A DNA stretch of 64,000 bases from Nocardioides oleivorans (lineage in GTDB: Bacteria > Actinomycetota > Actinomycetes > Propionibacteriales > Nocardioidaceae), in assembly GCF_004137255.1 (NCBI RefSeq), contig NZ_SDWT01000002.1, forward strand, positions 186,001 to 250,000, given 5' to 3'. Within the stretch, counting starts at the first letter, position 1. The number at the start of each line of letters is the position of its first letter. Below, in pieces: positions 12,148 to 20,568 of this stretch. Both the position numbers and the translations under genes were made by a program. The notes under the pieces are model-generated. The model was not told where the DNA came from. It made no database searches and saw nothing but the letters and a program-made list of their open reading frames with translations.

Positions 12148-12153
12148 TAGTCT
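12148..12153 (+). promoter_or_regulatory. -10 box, leaderless start of the PAC2 gene
   Basis: TAGTCT ends 6 bases before the GTG start, so transcription should begin at or next to the start codon. Confidence 0.45.
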
Positions 12154-12159
12154 GGGGAG

Positions 12160-13005
12160 GTGATCGAGTTCGACGACGTGCAGGACCTCGTCTCCCCCGT
12201 GGTGATCGCCGCCTTCGAGGGCTGGAACGACGCAGCCGACGCAGCGTCCGGCCTCGTCGACCACCTGATGGAGCAGTGGAACGCCGAGATCATCGGCGCC
12301 ATCGACCCGGAGGAGTTCTACGACTTCCAGGTCAACCGTCCCGTGATCACGACCGACGACAACGGCCACCGTCGCCTCACCTGGCCGACGACGCGGATCG
12401 CCGTGGCGCGCCCGGTCGGCCTCGACCGCGACATCATCCTGGTCCGCGGGATCGAGCCCAACATGAAGTGGCGCCAGTTCTGCGCCGAGCTGCTCGCCGC
12501 GTGCGACGACCTCGGTGCCGAGCTGGTCGTGACGCTCGGCGCCCTGCTCGCCGACAGCCCGCACACGCGCCCGATCCCGGTGACCGGCACCGCCTCCGAG
12601 CCCGAGCTCGTCGACCGGCTCGACCTCGAGCAGTCGACCTACGAGGGCCCGACCGGCATCGTCGGGGTCTTCGGCGACGCCTGCACCCAGCTCGACATCC
12701 CGTCGGTGTCCTACTGGGCCGCGGTCCCCCACTACGTCGCGCAGCCGCCCTGCCCCAAGGCCACGCTCGCGCTCCTCGGCCAGCTCGAGGAGCTGCTCGA
12801 GACGCCGATGCCCCTCGGCGACCTGGTCGAGGACGCCAAGGCGTGGGAGCGCGGGGTCGACGAGCTCGCGGCCGAGGACGAGGACGTCGCCGACTACGTC
12901 CGGGCGCTCGAGGAGACCCGCGACACCGCCGACCTCCCCGAGGCCTCCGGCGAGGCGATCGCCCGGGAGTTCGAGCGCTACCTCAAGCGCCGCGACTCCG
13001 ACTGA
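12160..13005 (+). CDS. PAC2-family protein (proteasome-assembly-chaperone-like)
   Basis: 281 residues starting MIEFDDVQDLVSPVVIAAFEGWNDA, the diagnostic opening of actinobacterial PAC2 proteins. Recurrent family blocks include a VRGIEPNMKWRQF segment, GALLADSPHTRPIPVTG and a conserved IPSVSYWAAVPHYV. The C-terminal third (about 200-281) is a charged helical tail. PAC2 relatives act as chaperones for eukaryotic 20S proteasome assembly; the bacterial function is not established. A second PAC2 gene lies at 61542-62489. The GTG start is preferred because it sits just after a -10 box and follows the family's N-terminus. Confidence 0.88.
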   Translation: MIEFDDVQDLVSPVVIAAFEGWNDAADAASGLVDHLMEQWNAEIIGAIDPEEFYDFQVNRPVITTDDNGHRRLTWPTTRIAVARPVGLDRDIILVRGIEPNMKWRQFCAELLAACDDLGAELVVTLGALLADSPHTRPIPVTGTASEPELVDRLDLEQSTYEGPTGIVGVFGDACTQLDIPSVSYWAAVPHYVAQPPCPKATLALLGQLEELLETPMPLGDLVEDAKAWERGVDELAAEDEDVADYVRALEETRDTADLPEASGEAIAREFERYLKRRDSD

Positions 13006-13017
13006 TTGCCGGCCCGG

Positions 13018-13032
13018 CGGTGCGCCGCACCG
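13018..13032. terminator. Short GC-rich inverted repeat between convergent genes
   Basis: CGGTGCG-C-CGCACCG lies between the stops of the convergent PAC2 and mshC genes. It could form a small hairpin ending transcripts from either side. It lacks a T-run, as usual in such genomes. Confidence 0.35.
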
Positions 13033-13047
13033 TGAGCGGGTACGACG

Positions 13048-14286
13048 TCAGAGCGACAGGCCGAGCGCGGCGTCGAGGAGCCGGTGGATGGTCGCTGCGG
13101 CCTCGCGGTCGGAGGTGTCGGCCAGCCCGGTCGTGCCCAGCGTGGCGTCGACCCACGCCTGGACTGCGGTCACCGCTGTGGGCGCGTCGAGGTCGTCGGC
13201 CAGTGCGGCGAGCACGGCGGTGACGACCGGCTCGGACGCAGCACCGGCTCCGAGGGCGAGCGCGCGGCGCCAGGTGACGAGGGTGTCGACGGCGTCCCAG
13301 AGCTGGTCGTCGGTCCACTCCCAGTCGCTGCGGTAGTGGTGGCGCAGCAGCACCAGGCGGATCGCCATCGGGTCGACCTCGCTCATCCGCAGGGCGGAGA
13401 CGAAGACGAGGTTGCCGCGCGACTTCGACATCTTCTCGCCGTCGTAGGCGACCATCCCGGCGTGCGCGTAGGTCCGGGCGAAGCTCTCGCCGGGGTGCGC
13501 GACCTGCGCCTCGCCGGCGGACATCTCGTGGTGCGGGAAGACCAGGTCGCTGCCGCCGCCCTGGACGTCGAACGCCGTGCCGAGGTGGTCGAGCGCGATC
13601 GCCGAGCACTCGATGTGCCAGCCAGGGCGACCGGGACCCCACGGGCTGTCCCAGGCGGGCTCGCCGGGGCGCTCGGCGCGCCACAGCAGGCAGTCGAGCG
13701 GGTCGCGCTTGCCCTCGCGGTCCGGGTCGCCGCCGCGGTCGGGGAAGATCTCGAGCATCGCGTCGCGGGCGAGGCCAGAGACCGAGCCGAAGCGCTCGTC
13801 GGCGGTGACGGAGAAGTACAGGTCGTCCTCGACCCGGTAGACCGCTCCGGCCTCCTCGAGGCGCTCGATCAGCGCGATGACCTGAGGGATCGACTCGACG
13901 GCGCCGATGTAGTGCGCCGGCGGGAGGACGCGCAGCGCCTCCATGTCGTCGCGGAACAGCTGCGTCTCGCGCTCGGCGAGCTCGACCCAGTCGACCTTGA
14001 CCTTCGCGGCCCGCTCCAGCAGCGGGTCGTCGACGTCGGTGACGTTCTGGACGTAGTTCACCTCGAGCCCGGCGTTGCGCCAGGCGCGGTTGAGCAGGTC
14101 GAACCCGACGTAGGTCGCGGCGTGCCCCATGTGCGTCGCGTCATAGGGCGTGATCCCGCAGACGTACATCCGGGCCGGGCCCTCGGGCGAGGTCTCGACG
14201 ACCGTCGCGGTGGCGGTGTCGTGGAGCCGTACGGCAGGCCCGGTGACGGGCAGCTTCGGGACGTCAGGGGCGGACCAGGCTCGCAT
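13048..14286 (-). CDS. mshC: Mycothiol ligase MshC (L-cysteine:GlcN-Ins ligase)
   Basis: 412 residues, the usual MshC length and shorter than cysteinyl-tRNA synthetase. ATP-dependent ligation of cysteine to GlcN-inositol is the third core step of mycothiol synthesis. Seen: zinc ligand Cys43 in [15 protein letters not shown], the HIGH-type motif H-M-G-H (52-55), a second zinc site in WHIECSA, and KMSKSRGN (about 283-290). The MshC-type [10 protein letters not shown] sequence replaces the CysS version, supporting MshC over CysS. It starts leaderless after TAGGCT and precedes nothing else on its strand until the stop of the PAC2 gene. The SCO1664/DUF3090/phosphomutase trio lies directly upstream. 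Confidence 0.95.
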   Translation of the reverse strand: MRAWSAPDVPKLPVTGPAVRLHDTATATVVETSPEGPARMYVCGITPYDATHMGHAATYVGFDLLNRAWRNAGLEVNYVQNVTDVDDPLLERAAKVKVDWVELAERETQLFRDDMEALRVLPPAHYIGAVESIPQVIALIERLEEAGAVYRVEDDLYFSVTADERFGSVSGLARDAMLEIFPDRGGDPDREGKRDPLDCLLWRAERPGEPAWDSPWGPGRPGWHIECSAIALDHLGTAFDVQGGGSDLVFPHHEMSAGEAQVAHPGESFARTYAHAGMVAYDGEKMSKSRGNLVFVSALRMSEVDPMAIRLVLLRHHYRSDWEWTDDQLWDAVDTLVTWRRALALGAGAASEPVVTAVLAALADDLDAPTAVTAVQAWVDATLGTTGLADTSDREAAATIHRLLDAALGLSL

Positions 14287-14293
14287 GTGGCGC

Positions 14294-14299
14294 AGCCTA
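14294..14299 (-). promoter_or_regulatory. -10 box, leaderless start of mshC
   Basis: TAGGCT ends 7 bases before the mshC ATG and the intervening GCGCCAC holds no ribosome binding site, predicting a leaderless transcript separate from the upstream trio. Confidence 0.5.
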
Positions 14300-14342
14300 T
14301 CGGCCGGTCCTCAGCGGCCGGGACGGACCTGCGCGAGGCGGA

Positions 14343-15137
14343 TCAGAACGGGGGCCAGGGGATGACGGGGTACCGCGAGGACGCCGGCGCGGGGAAGGTG
14401 CCACGGGACAGGAGCCGGCCCAGCCGCTTGGCGGTCACCTCGAGCTCCTCCTGGGTGAGCAGCCCGGCGAGCCTCGCGCCGAGGTCGCCGCCCAGAGCCG
14501 CGGACAGCCGGCGCAGGCCGTCGCCCTCCTCGTCGGTGATCGGCTCGCCGACGAAGCCCCACAGCACCGTGCGCAGCTTGTGCTCGACGTTGAACGTGAG
14601 GCCGTGGTCGACGCCGTGGCGGTGGCCGTCGGCCATGGGCAGGACGTGCCCGCCCTTGCGGTCGGCGTTGTTGACCACGGCGTCGAAGAGCGCCATCCGG
14701 CGCATCGGCTCGGAGTCCTCGTGGACCAGGGAGACCGGCTGGTCGTGGGCGTCGAGGCCGTCGAAGACGTGGCGGAACCCGGACGGGACCCGCCCCTCCT
14801 CGACGATGTCGACCGGCGACTGGTCGTCGACCTCGTCGCGCCACAGCTGCACCATGCCGGGGCCGTGGGGTCCGTCGCCCAGCACGGTCGGCGGGACGAT
14901 GTCCCAGCCGAGCTCGGCGGAGACGGCGTACGCCGACACCTCGCGGGCGGCGAGGGTGCCGTCGGGGAAGTCCCACAGGGGCTTCTCCCCCGCGATCGGC
15001 TTGTAGACCACGCGCACGCCGCCGAGCTCGCCGACGAAGGTCGCGTTGGAGGCAGGCAGCACGCGGCCGTGGAGCACGAGCTCACCGGTCGGGAAGCCGT
15101 CCGGCAGCGCGCCGGACAGGGTGGGATCAGGGATCAC
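14343..15137 (-). CDS. SCO1664-family protein (PI3/4-kinase-like fold)
   Basis: 264 residues. The N-terminal third has GELVLHGRVLPASNATFVGEL and a lysine-containing VYKP strand (nucleotide-binding-like). The middle block VVNNADRKGGHVLP plus GVDHGLTFN gives the D-x(3-4)-N/H and DHG-like catalytic residues seen in phosphatidylinositol-kinase-like and HipA-like folds. This family is regularly encoded beside DUF3090 and the MSMEG_4193-type phosphomutase in actinobacteria; the biochemical role is unknown. The GTG start overlaps the end of the DUF3090 gene by 11 bases, indicating co-translation. A protein or small-molecule kinase function is an inference from fold-like motifs. Confidence 0.82.
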   Translation of the reverse strand: MIPDPTLSGALPDGFPTGELVLHGRVLPASNATFVGELGGVRVVYKPIAGEKPLWDFPDGTLAAREVSAYAVSAELGWDIVPPTVLGDGPHGPGMVQLWRDEVDDQSPVDIVEEGRVPSGFRHVFDGLDAHDQPVSLVHEDSEPMRRMALFDAVVNNADRKGGHVLPMADGHRHGVDHGLTFNVEHKLRTVLWGFVGEPITDEEGDGLRRLSAALGGDLGARLAGLLTQEELEVTAKRLGRLLSRGTFPAPASSRYPVIPWPPF

Positions 15138-15711
15138 GACGTCGGAAGCCGTTGGCCCGGACGCAGAGGTGGCCAGCGGGGTCGATCGGCTCGCCGCAGA
15201 ACGGGCAGTCCGGGCGACCGGCCCCGATGACCGTGCGTGACCGCTCGACGAACGAGCGCGCGGCGGCCGCGGTGATCCGGACGAGGAAGATCTCCTCCGG
15301 CTCCGGCTCGAGGAGGTCCTCGAGGTCCTCCTGCAGCTGCTCGGGCGACACGACGGCGGCCTCGGTGAACGGGAAGACCTCGATCACCACGCGCTCGTCG
15401 GCACCGTCCCACGACAGCGTCATGGTGCCGGCGCGGAACTCCTCCTCGATCGGCTGCTCCAGCGGCTGGCTGTCCGCCAGGTCGCGGGGCGCGATGGCCG
15501 GGATCAGCAGGTCGTCGCTCGCCGCACGCATGATCTCGTCGAGGAGCTCGTCGATGCGCTCGGCGAGCGCCTCGACCTGCTGCTTCTCGAGGGAGACGCT
15601 CACCATCCGCGCACCCTCGCGGGCCTGGAGGAAGAACGTGCGCTGGCCGGGTTCGCCGACGGTGCCGGCGACGAAGCGCTCGGGTGGGTCGAAACGGTGC
15701 ACGACTGGCAT
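15127..15711 (-). CDS. DUF3090 family protein with C-terminal zinc-ribbon-like end
   Basis: 194 residues starting MPVVHRFDPPERFVAGTVGEPGQRTFFLQA, the family's characteristic opening. The ATG at 15711 is chosen over a much longer upstream frame that would run antiparallel through the phosphomutase reading frame. The C-terminus CPFCGEPIDPAGHLCVRANG carries three cysteines plus a histidine in a probable zinc-binding knuckle. The middle is acidic (LQEDLEDLLEPEPEE). Function unknown. It sits in a conserved actinobacterial trio with the SCO1664-like and phosphomutase genes. The ribosome binding site GAAGGA sits immediately before the start, within the possible promoter at 15719. Confidence 0.85.
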   Translation of the reverse strand: MPVVHRFDPPERFVAGTVGEPGQRTFFLQAREGARMVSVSLEKQQVEALAERIDELLDEIMRAASDDLLIPAIAPRDLADSQPLEQPIEEEFRAGTMTLSWDGADERVVIEVFPFTEAAVVSPEQLQEDLEDLLEPEPEEIFLVRITAAAARSFVERSRTVIGAGRPDCPFCGEPIDPAGHLCVRANGFRRRDP

Positions 15712-15718
15712 GTCCTTC

Positions 15719-15724
15719 AGCCTA
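15719..15724 (-). promoter_or_regulatory. Possible internal -10 box before the DUF3090 gene
   Basis: TAGGCT, 7 bases before the ATG. Its first three bases are also the TAG stop of the upstream phosphomutase gene, so the match may be partly fortuitous; GAAGGA between box and start could instead serve as a ribosome binding site in a polycistronic message. Confidence 0.3.
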
Positions 15725-16441
15725 GGACGTGGCCGTCTGCGGCCCGGCGCCACCACCGACGGCGGCGTCGCCGGACGCCCGGCGCGAGCGCCCCTTCTTC
15801 TTCGGCGGGGTGAGCCACGACAGGTCGCCGGCATGGGTGTTGGTGCCGACCACGAAGGGGCGCGACTCGGTGTAGCGGATGATCGACACCGACGCCGGGT
15901 CGACGTGGATGCGTTGGAACAGGTCCAGGTGGGTGCCGAGGGCGTCGGCGAGGATCGACTTGATCGGGTCGCCGTGGCTGACCGCGAGCCACACCGCGTC
16001 GTCGCCGTGCTCGGCCGCGATGCGGGCGTCGTGACGTCGTACGGCGGCCACGGCGCGGTCCTGCATCGCGCGCATCGACTCGCCGCCGGGGAACGTCGCC
16101 GCCGACGGCTGCGCCTGCACGGTCTTCCAGAGCCTCTCCTTGGCCAACTCCTTGATCGGGCGGCCCTGCCACTCGCCGTAGTCGCACTCGGAGAGCTGCT
16201 TGTCCACGCTCGCGCGCAGCGACTCGGCCTGGCGCGACGTGATCTCCTTCGCGGTCTCTCGGCACCGCTCGAGCGGGCTGGTGACGGCGGCGGCGAGGCG
16301 GACGCCGGCGAGCCGCTCACCGACCGCGACCGCCTGTTCCAGGCCGGTCTCGTCGAGGTGCACGCCGGACGTGCGGCCCGCGAGGACACCGGCCGTGTTG
16401 GCCGACGAACGACCGTGTCGCACGAGGATCAGGGTTGCCAT
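15722..16441 (-). CDS. MSMEG_4193-type histidine phosphatase/phosphomutase family protein
   Basis: 239 residues. It begins MATLILVRHGRSSANTAG, with the catalytic R-H-G of the histidine phosphatase superfamily (His9). Further signatures: the second Arg in SPLERCRET, the acid/base region in CDYGEWQG, and the second catalytic histidine in AVSHGDPIKSI. The C-terminal tail PPKKKGRSRR is basic. The actinobacterial members are called putative phosphomutases, but phosphatase activity is more likely from the motifs; the substrate is unknown. The ATG at 16441 is supported by the N-terminal RHG placement and by a -10 box 7 bases upstream. Confidence 0.88.
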   Translation of the reverse strand: MATLILVRHGRSSANTAGVLAGRTSGVHLDETGLEQAVAVGERLAGVRLAAAVTSPLERCRETAKEITSRQAESLRASVDKQLSECDYGEWQGRPIKELAKERLWKTVQAQPSAATFPGGESMRAMQDRAVAAVRRHDARIAAEHGDDAVWLAVSHGDPIKSILADALGTHLDLFQRIHVDPASVSIIRYTESRPFVVGTNTHAGDLSWLTPPKKKGRSRRASGDAAVGGGAGPQTATS

Positions 16442-16448
16442 AGTGGGC

Positions 16449-16454
16449 AGGCTA
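16449..16454 (-). promoter_or_regulatory. -10 box for the phosphomutase gene, part of a back-to-back pair
   Basis: TAGCCT on the minus strand, 7 bases before the ATG. It is the mirror copy of the plus-strand box at 16462-16467; only 7 bases separate them. Confidence 0.5.
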
Positions 16455-16461
16455 GTGGGAC

Positions 16462-16467
16462 TAGCCT
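16462..16467 (+). promoter_or_regulatory. -10 box for corA, part of a back-to-back pair
   Basis: TAGCCT on the plus strand, 6 bases before the corA GTG. Both divergent leaderless promoters share a 32-base intergenic space, so each -35 region falls inside the opposite gene. Confidence 0.5.
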
Positions 16468-16473
16468 GAGCGC

Positions 16474-17454
16474 GTGATCGTCGACAACGCGCTCTACCAC
16501 GACGGCAGGCGTGTCCCCCTCGGCGACGGCGACGACCAGAGCCTCGGCTCGGCACGGGTCCCGTGCGACCCGGGCGACTTCCAGTGGATCGGCATCCACG
16601 ACCCGACCCCCGACGAGCTCGACCTCATCGCCAAGACGTTCGACCTGCACCCGCTCGCGGTCGAGGACGCCGGCGACTCCCACCAGCGGCCCAAGCTCGA
16701 GCGCTACGACGACATGCTCTTCCTGGTCATCAAGACGCTCTGGTACGTCGACGAGCACGACGCCGTGGAGACCGGCGAGATCAACATGTTCGTCGGCCGC
16801 GACTTCGTGGTCACCGTCCGGCACGGCAAGGGCATCGACCTGGCCGCGGCGCGCAAGGACCTCGAGGACCGCGCCCAGGTCCTCGAGCACGGCCCGATGG
16901 CGGTGCTCTACGCGATCTGCGACCGCGTGGTCGACGAGTACGAGAAGGTCGGCGCCGCCCTCGAGGAGGACGTCGACGAGGTCGAGGAGTCCGTCTTCTC
17001 CCCCGCCCGCACCGACGACTCCACGCGCATCTACGTCCTCAAGCGCGAGATCGCCGAGGTGCGCCGCGCCGTCCTGCCGTTGCGTGAGCCGATGCGCAAG
17101 TTCGCCATGGGGGTCCACCCGAGCATCTCGAGCGAGACCGCGACCTACTTCCGCGACGTCGCCGACCACCTCCAGCGGGTCGCCGAGGTCGTCGACAACC
17201 TCGACTCCCTCCTGTCGTCCGCGTTCGACGCCCACCTCGCCCGGATCTCGGTGCAGCAGAACGAGGACATGCGCAAGATCTCGGCGGGCGCCGCGCTGGT
17301 CGTCGTACCGACGCTGGTGGCCGGCATCTACGGCATGAACTTCGACCACATGCCCGAGCTCCACTGGACCTACGGCTACCCGTTCTCCCTGCTGCTCATG
17401 GGCGGCATGGTCACGGCGCTGTGGGCGTGGTTCAAGAAGTCCGGGTGGCTGTGA
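16474..17454 (+). CDS. corA: CorA-family magnesium/cobalt channel
   Basis: 326 residues, normal CorA length. A large N-terminal cytoplasmic domain (about 1-260), long helices, and two C-terminal transmembrane segments with the signature YGMNF and the MPELHW periplasmic loop (about 285-300) that forms the selectivity ring. The pentamer imports Mg2+ and sometimes Co2+ or Ni2+. The GTG start directly follows a -10 box. Its stop overlaps the next gene's GTG in a GTGA arrangement, so corA and the MFS gene are probably one transcript. Confidence 0.93.
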   Translation: MIVDNALYHDGRRVPLGDGDDQSLGSARVPCDPGDFQWIGIHDPTPDELDLIAKTFDLHPLAVEDAGDSHQRPKLERYDDMLFLVIKTLWYVDEHDAVETGEINMFVGRDFVVTVRHGKGIDLAAARKDLEDRAQVLEHGPMAVLYAICDRVVDEYEKVGAALEEDVDEVEESVFSPARTDDSTRIYVLKREIAEVRRAVLPLREPMRKFAMGVHPSISSETATYFRDVADHLQRVAEVVDNLDSLLSSAFDAHLARISVQQNEDMRKISAGAALVVVPTLVAGIYGMNFDHMPELHWTYGYPFSLLLMGGMVTALWAWFKKSGWL

Positions 17455-18695
17455 CCCCAGCGTCGCGGACCGCTCCGTCGGCGTGGCGGGTGGTCTGGTG
17501 GTTCGGCTTCGTCAGCCTGGCCGCCGACATGGTCTACGAGGGCGCCCGCTCGGTCTACGGACCCGTGCTCGCGGCGCTCGGGGCCTCCGCCGTGGTCGTC
17601 GGACTGGTCACCGGGGCGGGCGAGGCGGTCGCCCTGGTCCTGCGGCTGGCGTTCGGCCCGATCGCCGACCGCACGGGCCGCTACTGGTCGCTCACCATCG
17701 TCGGCTACGGCCTGACCGCCGTCTGCGTGCCGCTGCTCTGGCTGGCCCCGCGGCTCGGCGTGGCCGGGCTCGGCTTCGCGGCGACCATGATCCTGCTCGA
17801 GCGCCTCGGGAAGGCGGTCCGGTCGCCGTCGAAGTCGGCGCTCCTCGCGCACGTCGCGACCGCGGTGGGGCGCGGCCGGGGCTTCGGCGTCCACAAGGCC
17901 CTCGACCAGGTCGGCGCGTTCGCCGGCCCGCTCCTCGTCGCGGCGGTCGTCGCGGCGTCGTCGCTCTGGGTCGGCATGGCGGTCCTCGCCGTGCCCGGGG
18001 CGATCGCGATGGTCCTGCTCCTCACGCTCCGCGCCCGCGTCCCCGACCCGGGGGTGTACGACGACCAGCCGGCGCCCGCCGCCATGGAGGCACCGGTCGA
18101 GCGCCGGGGGTGGTGGGCCGAGGCCGTCGGCGCCGGGCTGTCGGGCGACTTCTTCCGCTACGCCTTCGCGGCCTCGCTCACCACCGGCGGCCTGGTGACC
18201 TTCGGCATCATCGGCTACCACCTCACGATCGACGGCCTGCTTCCCGTCGCCGCCGTCCCGCTCGTCTACGCCGGCGCGATGGCGGTGGAGGCCGTGGCCG
18301 CCCTGGTCGTCGGGTCCGTCTACGACCGCACCGGCACCCGCGTGCTGCTCGTCGTGCCGGTGCTCGTGGCCCTCGTCCCGGCGCTCGCGCTGGGCCCGGC
18401 GCTGTGGACCGTCCTCGCCGGTGTCGTGGTGTGGGGTATCGCGCAGGGCGTGCAGGACTCCACGATCAAGGCCGTGGTGGCCGACCTCGTGGAGGCACCG
18501 CGGCGGGCGACGGCGTACGGCGTCTTCGCGGGGATCCAGGGTGCGCTGGCCATCGTCGGCGGTGTCACGGCCGGCTGGCTCTACGAGCGTTCGCTGCTCG
18601 CGCTCGTCGTGGTGGTCGCGCTCACCCAGGTCGTGGCGCTGGTGATCCTGCTGCAGACGTTCAGGGGTTCAGCACGCCCACGCCGAGCAGGATGA
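17451..18695 (+). CDS. Major facilitator superfamily transporter
   Basis: 414 residues with about 12 hydrophobic segments. The GTG at 17451 is chosen because it overlaps the corA stop (GTGA). Seen early: FVSLAADMVYEGARSVYGPVLAALGAS, and an MFS loop motif FGPIADRTGRYW. These are typical of drug/metabolite exporters of the MFS_1 group. Substrate unknown. The 3' end runs 35 bases into the convergent uppP gene (stop at 18695 versus uppP stop at 18661), an unusual antisense coding overlap. Confidence 0.88.
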   Translation: MTPASRTAPSAWRVVWWFGFVSLAADMVYEGARSVYGPVLAALGASAVVVGLVTGAGEAVALVLRLAFGPIADRTGRYWSLTIVGYGLTAVCVPLLWLAPRLGVAGLGFAATMILLERLGKAVRSPSKSALLAHVATAVGRGRGFGVHKALDQVGAFAGPLLVAAVVAASSLWVGMAVLAVPGAIAMVLLLTLRARVPDPGVYDDQPAPAAMEAPVERRGWWAEAVGAGLSGDFFRYAFAASLTTGGLVTFGIIGYHLTIDGLLPVAAVPLVYAGAMAVEAVAALVVGSVYDRTGTRVLLVVPVLVALVPALALGPALWTVLAGVVVWGIAQGVQDSTIKAVVADLVEAPRRATAYGVFAGIQGALAIVGGVTAGWLYERSLLALVVVVALTQVVALVILLQTFRGSARPRRAG

Positions 18696-19485
18696 GGACC
18701 CCCGCCCCGAGCAGGATGCGGTAGACGACGAACGGCGTGTAGGACCGGGTGCTGACGTAGCGCAGCAGCCAGGCGATGGCGGCGTACCCGACGACGAACG
18801 AGACCACGGTGCCGACGAGCGTCGGACCCCAGCCGAAGTCGTTGTGACCGTCCGGGATGTCCTTCAGCTCGAAGAGGCCGGCACCGACGACGGCGGGGAT
18901 CGCCAGCAGGAACGCGAACCGCGTGGCGGCCTCGCGGTCGAAGCCGAGGAAGCGGCCCATCGAGATGGTGGCCCCGGAGCGGGAGACGCCGGGGATCAGG
19001 GCCAGCGCCTGGGCGACACCCATCAGCACGGCGTCCTTGAGGGTGATCTTCTTGATCGTGCGGTCGGTGCTGCCGACCCGGTCGGCGACGCCGAGCACGA
19101 TGCCGAGCACGATCAGCGTGCAGCCGACGATCCAGAGGTTGCGGAAGTCGCGCTCGATCACGTCCTTGAGCAGCACGCCCAGCACCACGATCGGCAGCGA
19201 GCCGATGATGACGTACCAGCCCATCCGGGCGTCCAGCGTGCCCCGGTGCTCGGCGCGGAACAGCGAGCGCACCCAGGCGTTGCCGATGCGCCAGATGTCC
19301 TTGCGGAAGTAGATGAGCACCGCGAGCTCGGTGCCGATCTGGATGACCGCCGTGAAGGCGGCTCCCGGGTCGCCCCAGCCGAAGAGCTCGGGGAAGATCC
19401 GCAGGTGGGCGCTGCTCGAGATCGGGAGGAACTCGGTCAGTCCCTGGATGACGCCGAGGACCACGGCCTTGAGGAGATCGATCAC
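18661..19485 (-). CDS. uppP: Undecaprenyl-diphosphatase UppP (BacA)
   Basis: 274 residues of mostly hydrophobic segments. The BacA signatures are present: EFLPISSSAHL (about 18-28) and the P-G-x-SRSG loop in LIPGVSRSGATI (about 160-171). It dephosphorylates undecaprenyl pyrophosphate at the membrane, recycling the carrier for peptidoglycan and other envelope polymers, and can confer bacitracin tolerance. The GTG start lies 8 bases after a TAGGCT box. It is divergent from the aldo/keto reductase. Confidence 0.95.
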   Translation of the reverse strand: MIDLLKAVVLGVIQGLTEFLPISSSAHLRIFPELFGWGDPGAAFTAVIQIGTELAVLIYFRKDIWRIGNAWVRSLFRAEHRGTLDARMGWYVIIGSLPIVVLGVLLKDVIERDFRNLWIVGCTLIVLGIVLGVADRVGSTDRTIKKITLKDAVLMGVAQALALIPGVSRSGATISMGRFLGFDREAATRFAFLLAIPAVVGAGLFELKDIPDGHNDFGWGPTLVGTVVSFVVGYAAIAWLLRYVSTRSYTPFVVYRILLGAGVLILLGVGVLNP

Positions 19486-19493
19486 GAGGCGTC

Positions 19494-19499
19494 AGCCTA
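19494..19499 (-). promoter_or_regulatory. -10 box of uppP, near-leaderless
   Basis: TAGGCT ends 8 bases before the GTG start codon; predicted leader 0-2 bases. Confidence 0.45.
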
Positions 19500-19537
19500 C
19501 GGGCGCGTCCCTGCAACGAACCTGACGGGCGCGTGAC

Positions 19538-19543
19538 TAGTCT
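19538..19543 (+). promoter_or_regulatory. -10 box, leaderless start of the aldo/keto reductase
   Basis: TAGTCT ends 7 bases before the ATG at 19551, which supports that ATG over the GTG at 19533, which lies upstream of the box. Confidence 0.5.
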
Positions 19544-19550
19544 CGCCTGC

Positions 19551-20498
19551 ATGCAGCAGCGTTCCCTCGGTGCCACTGGGCTCAAGGTCTCCCGACTCGG
19601 TCTCGGCACCATGACGTGGGGTCGCGACACCGACGAGCACGAGGCCCGCGACCAGCTCGTCGCCTTCGCCGAGGCCGGCGGCACGCTGCTCGACACCGCG
19701 GCCGGCTACGGCGACGGTGCGAGCGAGGAGCTGATCGGCACGCTCATCGGCGACGTCGTCAGCCGCGACGAGGTCGTCCTCGCCACCAAGGCCGGCATCT
19801 CGCGTCGTACGGGCGAGCGGGTCACCGACACCTCGCGCGGCACCTTGCTCTCGACCCTCGACGCCTCGCTCAAGCGGCTCCGCGTGGACCACGTCGACCT
19901 GTGGCAGGTGCACGTCTGGACCGACGAGACGCCGCTCGAGGAGACGCTCCACGCGCTGGACCTGGCGGTCTCGTCCGGCCGCGTGTCCTACGTCGGGATC
20001 TCCAACTACACCGGCTGGCAGACCGCCCAGGCCGCGACCTGGCAGCGCGCCGTCCCCGGACGTACGCCGCTCGCGTCGACGCAGGTCGAGTACTCCCTGC
20101 TCAACCGCAACGTCGAGCACGAGGTCGTGCCCGCCGCCCAGGCCCTCGGCCTCGGCGTCCTGCCGTGGTCCCCGCTGGGCCGCGGCGTGCTCACCGGGAA
20201 GTACCGCACCGGTACGCCGTCCGACTCGCGCGCCGCCACCGAGCACTTCGGCCGCTTCGTCAGCGTCTACCTCGACGACCGCGCGCGCGGCATCGTCGAG
20301 GCCGTGGCCCGCGCGGCCGACGGGCTCGGCTGGTCGCCGCTCGAGGTCTCGCTGGTCTGGGTCCGCGACCGGCCCGGCGTCACCGCCCCGATCGTCGGCG
20401 CCCGCACCGCGGCCCAGCTCGACGGGGCCCTCGGCGTCGAGGACCTCACGCTCCCCGTCGAGATCCTCGACGCGCTCGACGACGTCTCCGCGGAATAG
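19551..20498 (+). CDS. Aldo/keto reductase
   Basis: 315 residues in a TIM-barrel NADPH-dependent oxidoreductase family. Starts MQQRSLGATGLKVSRLGLGTMTWG. Family residues: catalytic Asp/Tyr in LLDTAAGYGDGASEEL, Lys in ATKAGI, the DLWQVHVWD-type His segment, and the C-terminal NADP-binding IVGARTAAQLDGAL. It resembles the YajO/Tas/AKR11-type group that reduces carbonyls of uncertain identity. The start is set by the promoter box at 19538. DUF5703 follows 70 bases downstream on the same strand. Confidence 0.92.
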   Translation: MQQRSLGATGLKVSRLGLGTMTWGRDTDEHEARDQLVAFAEAGGTLLDTAAGYGDGASEELIGTLIGDVVSRDEVVLATKAGISRRTGERVTDTSRGTLLSTLDASLKRLRVDHVDLWQVHVWTDETPLEETLHALDLAVSSGRVSYVGISNYTGWQTAQAATWQRAVPGRTPLASTQVEYSLLNRNVEHEVVPAAQALGLGVLPWSPLGRGVLTGKYRTGTPSDSRAATEHFGRFVSVYLDDRARGIVEAVARAADGLGWSPLEVSLVWVRDRPGVTAPIVGARTAAQLDGALGVEDLTLPVEILDALDDVSAE

Positions 20499-20568
20499 GT
20501 CCGCGGCGGCGCCGGTTCTCGTCCCACGCATCCAGCCCACACCCGTCACCGAGGAGCAAGGAGAGCAG

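Noticed and set aside
11973..12159. Cobalamin or SAM riboswitch upstream of metH
   Set aside because: The intergenic region is short and I could not find the conserved B12-box or SAM-aptamer cores.
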